39,675 bases of DNA from Caldivirga sp. MU80 (lineage in GTDB: Archaea; Thermoproteota; Thermoprotei; Thermoproteales; Thermocladiaceae): NCBI RefSeq assembly GCF_001663375.1, contig NZ_LCTF01000025.1, positions 1 to 39,675 on the forward strand. The letters run 5' to 3'. The notes under the pieces are model-generated. The model was given only the letters and a program-made list of their open reading frames with translations. It was not told where the DNA came from and did no database searches. Numbering within the stretch: the first letter of the stretch is position 1; the number at the start of each line of letters is the position of its first letter. Positions 32,968 through 39,675 of the stretch are shown in pieces. The translations under genes and the position numbers were made by a program.

Positions 32968-33237
32968 CTACACGTCTATTCCAAGCGACTTAGCCAACCT
33001 CCTAAACCTCTGGTACTCCCTAAGCAGCTCAAGCCCCTTACTTGATATGCAGAATGAGTCACCATCATAAACCACTAGTCCGCTGCCCCTTAATTGTTGA
33101 AGCATTTGGTCGAGCCTATCGTAGGCTAGGTTGAGGGCTGTGGCCATTTTAGTTGGTTTGCTGCAGTTCTCCGATAGGTACTCCAGGATCTGCATAATTA
33201 TCTCAACCCTACTCCTACGCCTTACCATAGTGAACAA
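32968..33237 (-). CDS. Small winged-helix regulator (paralogue of 32305-32604)
   Basis: This 89-residue single winged helix has EIIMQILEYLSENCSKPTK, MATALNLAYDRLDQML, a short wing (YDGDSFCISSKG) and a terminal basic helix (LREYQRFRRLAKSL). The start is TTG 33237, with GTGAT five bases before it, inside the end of the upstream membrane protein gene (23-base overlap). ATG 33228 is the alternative. It is coupled to a polytopic membrane protein, the same arrangement as its paralogue with the secreted protein. Together with spt4 between them, the two paralogues point toward each other. Confidence 0.78.
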   Translation of the reverse strand: MFTMVRRRSRVEIIMQILEYLSENCSKPTKMATALNLAYDRLDQMLQQLRGSGLVVYDGDSFCISSKGLELLREYQRFRRLAKSLGIDV

Positions 33238-33880
33238 CCCTTATCACATTAATGAGTAGTATCGTTGATGACACGGAGTATATCAGCCTCTCCTCCACGA
33301 GCTCTAGGAAAAGTGAACCAGTCCTCGTGAAGATGAAGATCTCAACAGGTATGTTGAATAGTATCAGTGTGAAGGCTAATGCGGTTAATAGGACTAGGTT
33401 ATTGCCCTGGGAGAACCTTAACCAGAGCAGTATGCATATGTAGGCCAGCAGTAGTATGCTTAGCAGGGATAACGCATGTATAATGAAGATTGGGGTTATG
33501 TGCAATGCCATTGGGGCGGCCATGATTACGTAGGGGCTTACCGGTATGCTTAGGGCCAGGGCTATTAGTATTAGGCTGGCTAACTCTATTAAGCCACTCA
33601 CTATTAACCAGGGGTATGCACTGGGCGGTATGTATATTACCCTCCTGGCTGGTTCATAGTACAGGTAGGCTAGTATGGATATGTTTATTAGGCTGTTAGA
33701 GAGCATGTATATGCCGAACATCATTATGCCCACCGAGAGGAGCAGCATGTTACCGCTTCTAAGAACCCTCGAGGCCCTGTAGGCGTAGTAGGATATTAAC
33801 GCGTTCGCCATTAGTATGTAGACCTCGTAGGTTATTACGAGGAAGTAGAGCAGGTGCCTCGTGGGCAGTATTATGGCCAT
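33215..33880 (-). CDS. Polytopic membrane protein with six or seven helices, possible sensor
   Basis: I do not recognise the family. The 221-residue product has hydrophobic segments at about 8-32, 44-70, 88-112, 117-133, 137-155, 163-183 and 195-215, with short loops and no soluble domain. It recalls the membrane-sensor (7TM) halves of archaeal regulatory systems, but no kinase follows. Instead the next gene, overlapping by 23 bases, is a winged-helix protein. The start ATG directly follows the TGA of taw3, with GGTGG five bases ahead. The operon is therefore taw3, membrane protein, winged-helix. Confidence 0.65.
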   Translation of the reverse strand: MAIILPTRHLLYFLVITYEVYILMANALISYYAYRASRVLRSGNMLLLSVGIMMFGIYMLSNSLINISILAYLYYEPARRVIYIPPSAYPWLIVSGLIELASLILIALALSIPVSPYVIMAAPMALHITPIFIIHALSLLSILLLAYICILLWLRFSQGNNLVLLTALAFTLILFNIPVEIFIFTRTGSLFLELVEERLIYSVSSTILLINVIRVVHYGKA

Positions 33881-34555
33881 TCAACCACCCTGCAGGTTCC
33901 TCTTGAAAACCCTGTAGGGCACGGGCTCATCATCGTAATGCCCGTAGTCCCTGCCGAAGAACCTGGATTCAATAAGCCTAATAAGCCTGGTTAACCTTAT
34001 CTTACCGAACATCAAAGTCTCATTGGCGGCATCCACGATTTCACCCAGCTCCCTATTATCCCTCGTTATCAACTCGCCGTTAATCTTAATGGGCACGTCC
34101 AGCCTATCATCACTCTCAATCTCAACTACCACACCCCACTCCTTAACGGATAGTATCCCACCCCTCTTAAAACCAGCCTCCTTAGCTAAACCAGCCAACT
34201 CCAATGCCGACTCCAGGTCCCTGGCAACCACGTGCAGTATTGGGCCCCTGGCCAGTAACCATAGGTTGCTCCCACGGTCCAAGGCCCTCAATACCTCACC
34301 CAGCGTAACCGGCCTATGCCACTTAGCAACAACCTTAGCTAACCCCCTACCCTTGGCGAAGCTGAGGGAGTGGGCACTGACAAGCATTACTCTACCACTG
34401 CAGCTGCTGGTTGTGTAGTAGTTGCTTAAGCCATTGAACTCCTTAAGGAAGTGGAGTATGTCGAAGTCAACCCTACCCTCTTCACCCTCCCTAATCAGCC
34501 TCTCCACGAACATGCTCTTCCTGGCATCATAAACGCCGGTCACGGCATCCAACAC
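33881..34555 (-). CDS. taw3: tRNA wybutosine-pathway methyltransferase-like protein Taw3 (TYW3 family)
   Basis: TYW3/Taw3 methylates the N4 position of the tricyclic wyosine precursor at position 37 of tRNA-Phe, using S-adenosylmethionine. The hallmark is YYTTSSCSGRVML near residue 46-58, with a surrounding ILHFLKEFN and the later KWHRPV and LLARGPILHVVARD blocks. Length (224 residues) fits. It starts at GTG 34555 with CTTAAAGC about 24-31 bases upstream. It leads the operon that continues into the membrane protein and winged-helix gene; no other wyosine genes are in the window. Confidence 0.87.
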   Translation of the reverse strand: MLDAVTGVYDARKSMFVERLIREGEEGRVDFDILHFLKEFNGLSNYYTTSSCSGRVMLVSAHSLSFAKGRGLAKVVAKWHRPVTLGEVLRALDRGSNLWLLARGPILHVVARDLESALELAGLAKEAGFKRGGILSVKEWGVVVEIESDDRLDVPIKINGELITRDNRELGEIVDAANETLMFGKIRLTRLIRLIESRFFGRDYGHYDDEPVPYRVFKRNLQGG

Positions 34556-34588
34556 GCGGGCGATTAAGTTTGCTTACCGCTTTAAGTT

Positions 34589-35053
34589 TTATTCGTAATC
34601 TGTGAAGAAGCCCTTATCCCTATATGCCTCCGTTAGGCCCAGCTTAATTATCCTCTCCTCAGCCTTCCTGTACAGGTCCGCGAAGGTTAAAACCTCCCTG
34701 GCTAGGTAGTCTAATGGGGCATCCTCAGGGTTATAAATGTACTTAGTCACCCTGCCCCTGTGATCCCTGACTATCACATAACCCTCAACATGCCCACTAC
34801 TGGGTGTCTCACCACCCACATCACCCTTGATTAGGAAGACGTAACCCTTAACCTCCCCACTCCTGAAAACTAGCCTAACCAGCACCAGCGCTATGTGGAA
34901 TTCCCTAAGCATACTAATCACCACGTCCCTGTACCTCTCAGTCTCCTTTATCTGCGGCATCCTCTCAACTAGAACTAGGTCATCCCTAGCTAGGTCACTA
35001 CTTAACTCACTAAGCATTGAGGTGACAGGCTTATTAACACTAACAGTACCCAT
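34589..35053 (-). CDS. Conserved-looking cytoplasmic protein, function unknown
   Basis: I do not recognise this 154-residue protein. It has an N-terminal helical segment and a central beta-rich part (IALVLVRLVFRSGEVKGYVFL, near its limit of clear pattern). A turn with GGETPSSG follows, then YVIVRDHRGRVTKYIYNPED and a C-terminal helix. No signal peptide, Cys motif or nucleotide-binding loop is seen. CTTATAAAC, 24-32 bases before the ATG, indicates its own leaderless promoter. It precedes taw3 by 33 bases on the same strand. Confidence 0.6.
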   Translation of the reverse strand: MGTVSVNKPVTSMLSELSSDLARDDLVLVERMPQIKETERYRDVVISMLREFHIALVLVRLVFRSGEVKGYVFLIKGDVGGETPSSGHVEGYVIVRDHRGRVTKYIYNPEDAPLDYLAREVLTFADLYRKAEERIIKLGLTEAYRDKGFFTDYE

Positions 35054-35149
35054 GGGTTAACATTAATTATATGGAGTTTATAAGTTATGCGTCCCACATA
35101 ACCAATACCTCCTCTACCCTTTCCTCGTAGAATAGGCCGCAAAATTAAT

Positions 35150-35170
35150 CTAAGCTGTGCACCAGCTTAG
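35150..35170. repeat. Perfect hairpin-forming inverted repeat, 8 bp stem
   Basis: CTAAGCTG, five-base loop, CAGCTTAG. It lies in the gap between the polyferredoxin operon end and the gene at 35053, upstream of sRNA 2. It may be a terminator or operator. Confidence 0.4.
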
Positions 35171-35208
35171 ACCCTAAGTCATTCCATTGGCCTGTAACCT
35201 AGTGGTAA

Positions 35209-35216
35209 GTTTAAAA
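35209..35216 (+). promoter_or_regulatory. TATA box of C/D sRNA candidate 2
   Basis: GTTTAAAA is centred 28-29 bases before the C box at 35241, the same distance as for sRNA 1. No protein gene starts downstream on this strand, so the box is explained only by the RNA. Confidence 0.6.
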
Positions 35217-35237
35217 CTAACCATAAGGCAACTTCAC

Positions 35238-35294
35238 CCGGTGATGAGACCTTAACCGAATGACAAGGTGATTAAGAATCCACGCGCCCTGAAC
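35238..35294 (+). ncRNA. Candidate C/D box sRNA 2 (2'-O-methylation guide)
   Basis: Box C is GTGATGA (35241-35247), then a 12-base guide (35248-35259), D' ATGA (35260-35263), a 4-base spacer, C' GTGATTA (35268-35274), a 14-base guide (35275-35288) and D CTGA (35289-35292). The total C-to-D length is 52 bases. The D'/C' pair deviates together: A for C in D' and T for G in C', which keeps a Watson-Crick pair in the kink-turn. Its TATA box is well placed and no gene is on this strand. Expected targets would contain GGCGCGUGGAUUCU or UCGGUUAAGGUC. Not assigned to a site. Confidence 0.75.
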
Positions 35295-35332
35295 CATGTA
35301 ATAGATAATTTGCTTCCTGTTAAGTATAATCC

Positions 35333-36628
35333 TTAGTTAAGGGGTTTGAGATTTGCCTTAAGCATCTGCTTTGCCGTGTAATATCTCCTGCAGTCTGGGC
35401 ATAGGTAAAGCCACTCAGGGTCACCCTTAATACCTAGCCTAGCCTTCGTGGCCTTTATGTGCCTTAACGTATCGAATGGCTTACCACACATCCTACACCT
35501 AACCACCTCATCCTTAACCTTAACAACCCACTCATCATTAATCACACCTGGCTCAATATTCATGGCCTTCTCAGGGCAGGCGTTCATACAATACCCACAC
35601 CCAACGCACTTAAGTGGATTAAACTTGAGTGTTGGTAAGCCTTGGGTGTTATCAACGTCAAAGGCCTTGAGCGGGCACTTGGCGAAGCAAACACCGCAGA
35701 AGGAACATTTATCATTATCTATCTTAACGTTAAATATCTTTAAGCCCTGGGCAACCTCACCCTTAGATATGTGCTTCATAGCCTTAAGGGCATTAGAGTA
35801 GTCACTCCTCCTCAAGCCAACGTAGGTTGGATGGTTTTCAGGTTCCTTAGGTACCTTAATTGTTAATCCATTAACCTCAACATTAATGACCTTGGCTAAG
35901 TTGTCTATTAACCCCTTTACTTTATCTAAGCCTTTTAGCTTACACGACTCATTGGGACATGTGATTGAGACTTCGTTAAATAGCGTTAGGGCCATTGTTA
36001 GCCACTCAGGGCCAACTGAGGCTATGCATGGTAACTTATATGTGAATTCATCGCCACTACTTGGTGATTCATCGTATATGCACGTAAACCTTAACCTCCT
36101 GAACCCAGCTCTAGAAGCCTCGTTTATGGCCACCGTGTATTCTACATCATCAGCACCAGCCATGGCCAAGGCGCCTGTTGGGCATTCGGAGACGCATACG
36201 CCGCACTCAATGCATTTACTGGGATTCACATTCACCGATTTATCCTTTATAGTTAAGGCGCCGCTGGGGCATGAATCAACACACCTGGTGCAGCCGTACC
36301 TGGCTATACAGGATTCACTGAAGACGACTGGTGCATTAACTAATTTGACTTTACTTAACCTGCCCATTAGGAATTCTCTCCTGGTTAAGGCGTTATCTTC
36401 GGTTATGGGAACTGGGTTAACCCTCCTAACCCTTAACTGGGCTATTAAAACCGATAGCCTCTTCTCATCACCCCTCTTAACCACGTATAAGTTTATGGGG
36501 TGTGAAGACTTCAATCGCCTACTAACTATCTCAGGTTGATTAGCCACGATAACCATTGGACCTGCGTTATCACCCTCCTTTAACTTGCCTAAATCCTCCT
36601 CATTAATAATCCTTACCCTCTCGCTCAT
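35333..36628 (-). CDS. Polyferredoxin with four [4Fe-4S] motifs, molybdoenzyme operon
   Basis: This 431-residue cytoplasmic FeS protein has two pairs of clusters: CIARYGCTRCVDSCP and CIECGVCVSECP in the first half, CSFCGVCFAKCP and CVGCGYCMNACP in the second. Between them are extra cysteines (CIYDES, LPCIAS, CPNESC) reminiscent of the NapF/Fdx-plus-insert ferredoxins. At the C-terminus CRMC and CPDC, about 30 residues apart, probably bind zinc. An N-terminal segment of 100 residues has no clear motif. The gene starts with an ATGA overlap to the TorD-like chaperone gene. It may feed electrons to the reductase or to its maturation. Confidence 0.78.
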   Translation of the reverse strand: MSERVRIINEEDLGKLKEGDNAGPMVIVANQPEIVSRRLKSSHPINLYVVKRGDEKRLSVLIAQLRVRRVNPVPITEDNALTRREFLMGRLSKVKLVNAPVVFSESCIARYGCTRCVDSCPSGALTIKDKSVNVNPSKCIECGVCVSECPTGALAMAGADDVEYTVAINEASRAGFRRLRFTCIYDESPSSGDEFTYKLPCIASVGPEWLTMALTLFNEVSITCPNESCKLKGLDKVKGLIDNLAKVINVEVNGLTIKVPKEPENHPTYVGLRRSDYSNALKAMKHISKGEVAQGLKIFNVKIDNDKCSFCGVCFAKCPLKAFDVDNTQGLPTLKFNPLKCVGCGYCMNACPEKAMNIEPGVINDEWVVKVKDEVVRCRMCGKPFDTLRHIKATKARLGIKGDPEWLYLCPDCRRYYTAKQMLKANLKPLN

Positions 36629-37284
36629 GGCAGGTCCCTTAGGTCGTGTAGAACCTCCTTATCCTTTTGAATGAAACTCTTCGTGAACCTTAAGATACCC
36701 TTAACGTACTCCGTCTTCAACTTGAGGTTAAGGGCCCTAGTGACGAATATGGGCACCCAAACAGCCAGGTGGTTGGTTAGAAAGCTAACCTCAGCGTCAA
36801 GATACCTACCGTAGTCCTTGAAGTCCTCATAACTCTTATAGGCTAGGTAACTCATGAAGGATAGCTCAACCACTATGTGATCACCCCTAAGATCCCTGAA
36901 ACCCTTGTTAACGCCCATACCGAACTCCGAGTATATGGAGTTAACCATGGCTTCAACACCCACGTCAAAGTAACCTCTATGTATGTAACCCTCGTAGGGT
37001 GGTACACCGTAATCCACCTTAGTTAAGTCAACCTCTATCTCAGTTAACGCATCATAGTCGTTAACCCGCTCCGCATAGGCTATTACATCAACAAGCTCAC
37101 TGAAGTCGTATATGCTGCCTAAACCCTTAACGGCATCCTTAACCACGGGTATTTTGCTCTTAACAAATTTGCCGTAATCATCCAGATTATATGGGTATAG
37201 GTAGAGTGATGATAAGAAGTCGTATATTATGGACCTTGAAATAGCTAAATTCTTTTTAATACTACTTAGCTCAACCACGCTCAT
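36625..37284 (-). CDS. TorD/DmsD-family molybdoenzyme maturation chaperone
   Basis: This 219-residue all-helical protein of the TorD family binds the apo catalytic subunit and holds it until the molybdenum cofactor is inserted. Visible hallmarks are the N-terminal helices with FLSSLYLYP, the VPPYEGYIHRGYFDVGVEAM block around residues 94-113, and DHIVVELSFMSYLA near 134-147, matching the DHI/E-x-x-F-M pattern of the family. It overlaps its neighbours by ATGA at both ends, which demands equal translation with the FeS subunit and polyferredoxin. Confidence 0.82.
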   Translation of the reverse strand: MSVVELSSIKKNLAISRSIIYDFLSSLYLYPYNLDDYGKFVKSKIPVVKDAVKGLGSIYDFSELVDVIAYAERVNDYDALTEIEVDLTKVDYGVPPYEGYIHRGYFDVGVEAMVNSIYSEFGMGVNKGFRDLRGDHIVVELSFMSYLAYKSYEDFKDYGRYLDAEVSFLTNHLAVWVPIFVTRALNLKLKTEYVKGILRFTKSFIQKDKEVLHDLRDLP

Positions 37285-38075
37285 GTACCATACCCCTTAG
37301 AGTTACCAACACTCTCAACCTTACAATGACCACCTGATGGTTTAACGCCACTAAGCTTACTCAGTATTGTTGGTAAGTCAGCTGCCCCAGTCCTTAGGGT
37401 GAATTCATCAGGCTCCTCCTTGGTCACTATACGCGTTGATTCATTGGTCTGTACCCCTGGCATTATGTATAGGCTCGGTGGGTTAGTACCGTACTCGGCA
37501 CCCATTGGTACAGCACCCTTTCTCACCGCCGTCCTGTATATTATGCTGTTGGGATCATCCATATCACCAAATATCCTAGCCCCAGCTGGGCAATTCCTGA
37601 CACATGGCGGTATCCTCTCATACAGTGGCAGTGACTCATCGTAAATCCTGTCAATGGCTAAGACGCACTTCTTAGCCACACCCTCCACTGGGTCAAATGT
37701 TATATTGCCATATGGGCATGCGTTCTCGCAATACCTGCACCCTATGCAAACATCGTAGTTAATGACGACGACGCCATCCTCCTTCCTCTTATATATAGCA
37801 CCCGTTGGGCAAACGGTGGTGCATGCTGGGTTCCTGCAGTGGAAGCAGCTTATGGGTACACTAAACGTCTTCGTGTTTGGAAACTCCCCAACCTCAACAT
37901 GCAACACCCTTAAGAAGAACACGGACCACGGCCCCTTACCTGGCTCAGGGCCCCAAGGGTCAAGGTCCGTCATTGGGCCATAGCAGCCGCTGGAGTGCCA
38001 CTCCTTGCATGACAGCATGCATGCGGCGCATCCAAAGCATTTACTTAGATCTGTAAGTATTGCTAACTGGACCAT
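37281..38075 (-). CDS. Four-cluster [4Fe-4S] electron-transfer subunit (DmsB/TtrB/PsrB-like)
   Basis: This 264-residue beta subunit of a molybdopterin oxidoreductase has cysteine groups CFGCAACMLSC (about residues 14-24), CFHCRNPACTTVCP, CIGCRYCENACPYG and a last pair PPCVRNCPAGA preceded by KKC. Together they ligate four clusters. A loop of about 30 residues after the first group (GCYGPMTDLDPWGPEPG) is longer than in DmsB and resembles sulfur/tetrathionate reductase types. It starts five bases after the catalytic subunit stop with GGGGTGA just ahead. No twin-arginine signal is present, as usual for such subunits. Confidence 0.87.
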   Translation of the reverse strand: MVQLAILTDLSKCFGCAACMLSCKEWHSSGCYGPMTDLDPWGPEPGKGPWSVFFLRVLHVEVGEFPNTKTFSVPISCFHCRNPACTTVCPTGAIYKRKEDGVVVINYDVCIGCRYCENACPYGNITFDPVEGVAKKCVLAIDRIYDESLPLYERIPPCVRNCPAGARIFGDMDDPNSIIYRTAVRKGAVPMGAEYGTNPPSLYIMPGVQTNESTRIVTKEEPDEFTLRTGAADLPTILSKLSGVKPSGGHCKVESVGNSKGYGT

Positions 38076-38080
38076 TCAGG

Positions 38081-39675
38081 TCACCCCTGTCCATTACCAT
38101 TCCCCCTGGGACCCGCCGTGTTTGATTTTGAATCAGAGGGTGGTGCCGTAGCGCTACTGAAGGAGTAGCCCATGGAGTGCCTTATTGTCTCTTGGAACTG
38201 CAGCCACGATGAGTTCACCTCATACCAGCTTATACCCATCTCCTCGGGCTTCTTGTAGGCATTGTAGTTGAACACCTTGATGTTCCAAGCCTCACTACCA
38301 ACTATTAGCTTCGGCGGTGTCTTGACTATCGGATCAGCATTGCCCCATGCTGAGTATGGCTTATCATTAGCGATCCTAACAATCTTCACCCTAAGGTCTC
38401 CCCAGACAGTCTTACCGGTGAATGGGTCGAGGTTCAGCGTTGGGTAGTTACCGCTCTGTACCGCACTTATTAAGCCATTCACCGTGTACTGACTATTGGG
38501 CACACCACCCTGGCTATTGGCCCTGGTGTATACGTATATGTCGTTGAACATGAACCCCTTCACAGTCTCTGCTGCATTAGGTGGCAGGGCCATCATGCCA
38601 GCCCTGGCGTTCCTAGACTTCCAGTAGCCAACCACGCCTGGTGCTATGGCCTCTGTTAGGAATACCTGCCCCCTAGCTATCTCACCACCCCTACTGGTTA
38701 ACTCAACCCAATCACCACTCTTAATCCCGTATTGGGCAGCCGTCTTCGGGTTCATCCAAATCATCGAGTATGGCAAAATCTGCCTAAGCCATGGGTGGTG
38801 GAGCTCCCAGGTGTGGTAGAACCAAGGATTCGACTTCCTGGTTAGCGTGGCCAGTGGGTATTCATTTGGCGGTGAACCGTCTGATGCTATCCAGTCAAGT
38901 GGCTCATACCAAACTGGTAGTGGATGGTAGAACTGCTTAATTATCTGGGCAACATGAGTACCCCACCAATCGCTTGGCGGAGTATTGTTCTTCTCAGCTA
39001 ACTGTAGGTACGTTGAGTCACCAGTCTTCTGGTACATGTAGTAGAAGTAGGCGTTCTTGCCTTTCCATAATCCGTAGGCAGCCAGTATAAACTTCATTAT
39101 TATCTCCGAGTATATCGGTATTATTACGGGCTTAGCATAGGGCATCATGCTGACACTTGCAGCCCACTCAAGGTAGCCCTTATTCACATGCCTATAGTAC
39201 CTAATCTCCAGCGGTAACTCATAGTAGGCGAAGGCATGACCGACTGTCTGCGTGCCTGGTGATACACCAGGTGGGTAGACTCCATTGGTTACGGGCACCT
39301 TCTGTGGTGGCGGGTATGTTTCACTGCTTGAGTAGGCTGCTGCATTTATGAAGCCTGGGTACACGTACATCTTTATCTGGTTGGGATTGGGCTCACCCTT
39401 GCAGCATTTAGTGCCATCAGTACCCCTGGCCATGTATAGGACACCAACGCCAGGTGCAATTTGCCACTTCCACAACCAGTCATACATCAGGTTCGGGTAC
39501 ATGGGCTCCCCGGTATCCGTGACAAAACCTGGCAATCCCAACTTCGTACCCAGTATAATTTCGCCATCACTCCACGGCCTAACCTCCTTAAATAACGGTG
39601 GTAGTATTGGCCACTCAATGTTGTCACCGGGTCCATGGACTGACGAGGTTGGTCTATCCAATAGGCTGTGCTCGC
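38081..39675 (-). CDS. Molybdopterin oxidoreductase catalytic subunit, C-terminal part (5' end outside window)
   Basis: On the minus strand the frame is open to the right edge, so the TTG at 39661 is internal and the N-terminal twin-arginine, FeS and first MGD domains lie outside. The visible 530 residues end with the molybdopterin-dinucleotide-binding domain: WELHHPWLRQILPYSMIWMN, then AAQYGIKSGDWVELTSRGGE, then GVVGYWKS. That is the DMSO-reductase family. The C-terminus is Ser/Gly-rich. With the FeS subunit and TorD chaperone it forms a respiratory reductase operon. Sulfur, tetrathionate, thiosulfate or arsenate are candidate substrates and the sequence here does not decide. No NrfD-type anchor is seen downstream. 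Confidence 0.85.
   Translation of the reverse strand, partial: EHSLLDRPTSSVHGPGDNIEWPILPPLFKEVRPWSDGEIILGTKLGLPGFVTDTGEPMYPNLMYDWLWKWQIAPGVGVLYMARGTDGTKCCKGEPNPNQIKMYVYPGFINAAAYSSSETYPPPQKVPVTNGVYPPGVSPGTQTVGHAFAYYELPLEIRYYRHVNKGYLEWAASVSMMPYAKPVIIPIYSEIIMKFILAAYGLWKGKNAYFYYMYQKTGDSTYLQLAEKNNTPPSDWWGTHVAQIIKQFYHPLPVWYEPLDWIASDGSPPNEYPLATLTRKSNPWFYHTWELHHPWLRQILPYSMIWMNPKTAAQYGIKSGDWVELTSRGGEIARGQVFLTEAIAPGVVGYWKSRNARAGMMALPPNAAETVKGFMFNDIYVYTRANSQGGVPNSQYTVNGLISAVQSGNYPTLNLDPFTGKTVWGDLRVKIVRIANDKPYSAWGNADPIVKTPPKLIVGSEAWNIKVFNYNAYKKPEEMGISWYEVNSSWLQFQETIRHSMGYSFSSATAPPSDSKSNTAGPRGNGNGQG

Overview
The window is archaeal DNA, most likely from a hyperthermophilic, sulfur-metabolising member of the Thermoproteales. 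Caldivirga or Vulcanisaeta relatives are my best guess. The call rests on gene content: an archaeal 8-oxoguanine glycosylase (AGOG), archaeal-type S-adenosylmethionine synthetase, SmAP, Spt4, Taw3, a geranylgeranyl reductase-family enzyme, a DUF460 RuvC-fold protein, and crenarchaeal-type DsrA/B/C/M/K. It also rests on gene expression signals. Many genes have a TATA box centred 24-28 bases before the start codon, so their mRNAs are leaderless. Genes inside operons instead carry GGTG/GTGA ribosome-binding sites and often overlap as ATGA. No tRNA, rRNA or CRISPR array was seen.

Layout. (1) 1-9.9 kb: sugar and secondary metabolism. This holds a partial SIS sugar isomerase, an amino-sugar kinase, a GH4 glycosidase, a large stalked family-5 solute-binding protein, a small retropepsin-like protease, an MFS transporter and an SDR-like protein that lacks the usual catalytic Tyr and Lys. 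(2) 8.7-12.5 kb, minus strand: a tightly overlapping chain of site-2 protease, small membrane protein, AGOG and FAD-dependent geranylgeranyl reductase-like protein. (3) 12.5-17.5 kb: a 2-hydroxyacid dehydrogenase, a secreted stalked protein, an orphan Thr-rich stalk and anchor fragment, a second MFS transporter and an alpha/beta hydrolase. (4) 17.5-26.8 kb: the dissimilatory sulfite-reduction region. dsrA-dsrM-dsrK run on the minus strand and dsrB is transcribed divergently from dsrA. tusA and dsrC follow a few kb away, mixed with a Nudix hydrolase, two small unknown proteins, a NicO-like membrane protein with a striking paired operator, and a structured non-coding stretch resembling an IS200/IS605 end. 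(5) 27-35 kb: information processing (DUF460, MAT, SmAP, Spt4, Taw3) interleaved with membrane or secreted proteins that are each paired with a small winged-helix regulator. (6) 35.3-39.7 kb, minus strand: an operon for a molybdopterin oxidoreductase (catalytic subunit cut by the window end), its four-cluster FeS subunit, a TorD-type chaperone and a polyferredoxin.

How the genes fit together. DsrAB reduces sulfite. DsrC carries the sulfur as a trisulfide on its two C-terminal cysteines, and DsrMK passes membrane electrons to it. TusA is a likely sulfur-trafficking partner. The molybdoenzyme operon is probably another respiratory reductase, plausibly for a sulfur or other oxyanion. Three candidate C/D box sRNAs lie in intergenic gaps. 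Each has a TATA box about 29-30 bases before its C box, which is independent promoter support.

The least explained parts are the two membrane-protein plus winged-helix modules at 30.6-33.9 kb, the paired operators around the TATA box of the NicO-like gene, the orphan stalk fragment, and the IS-end-like RNA region.
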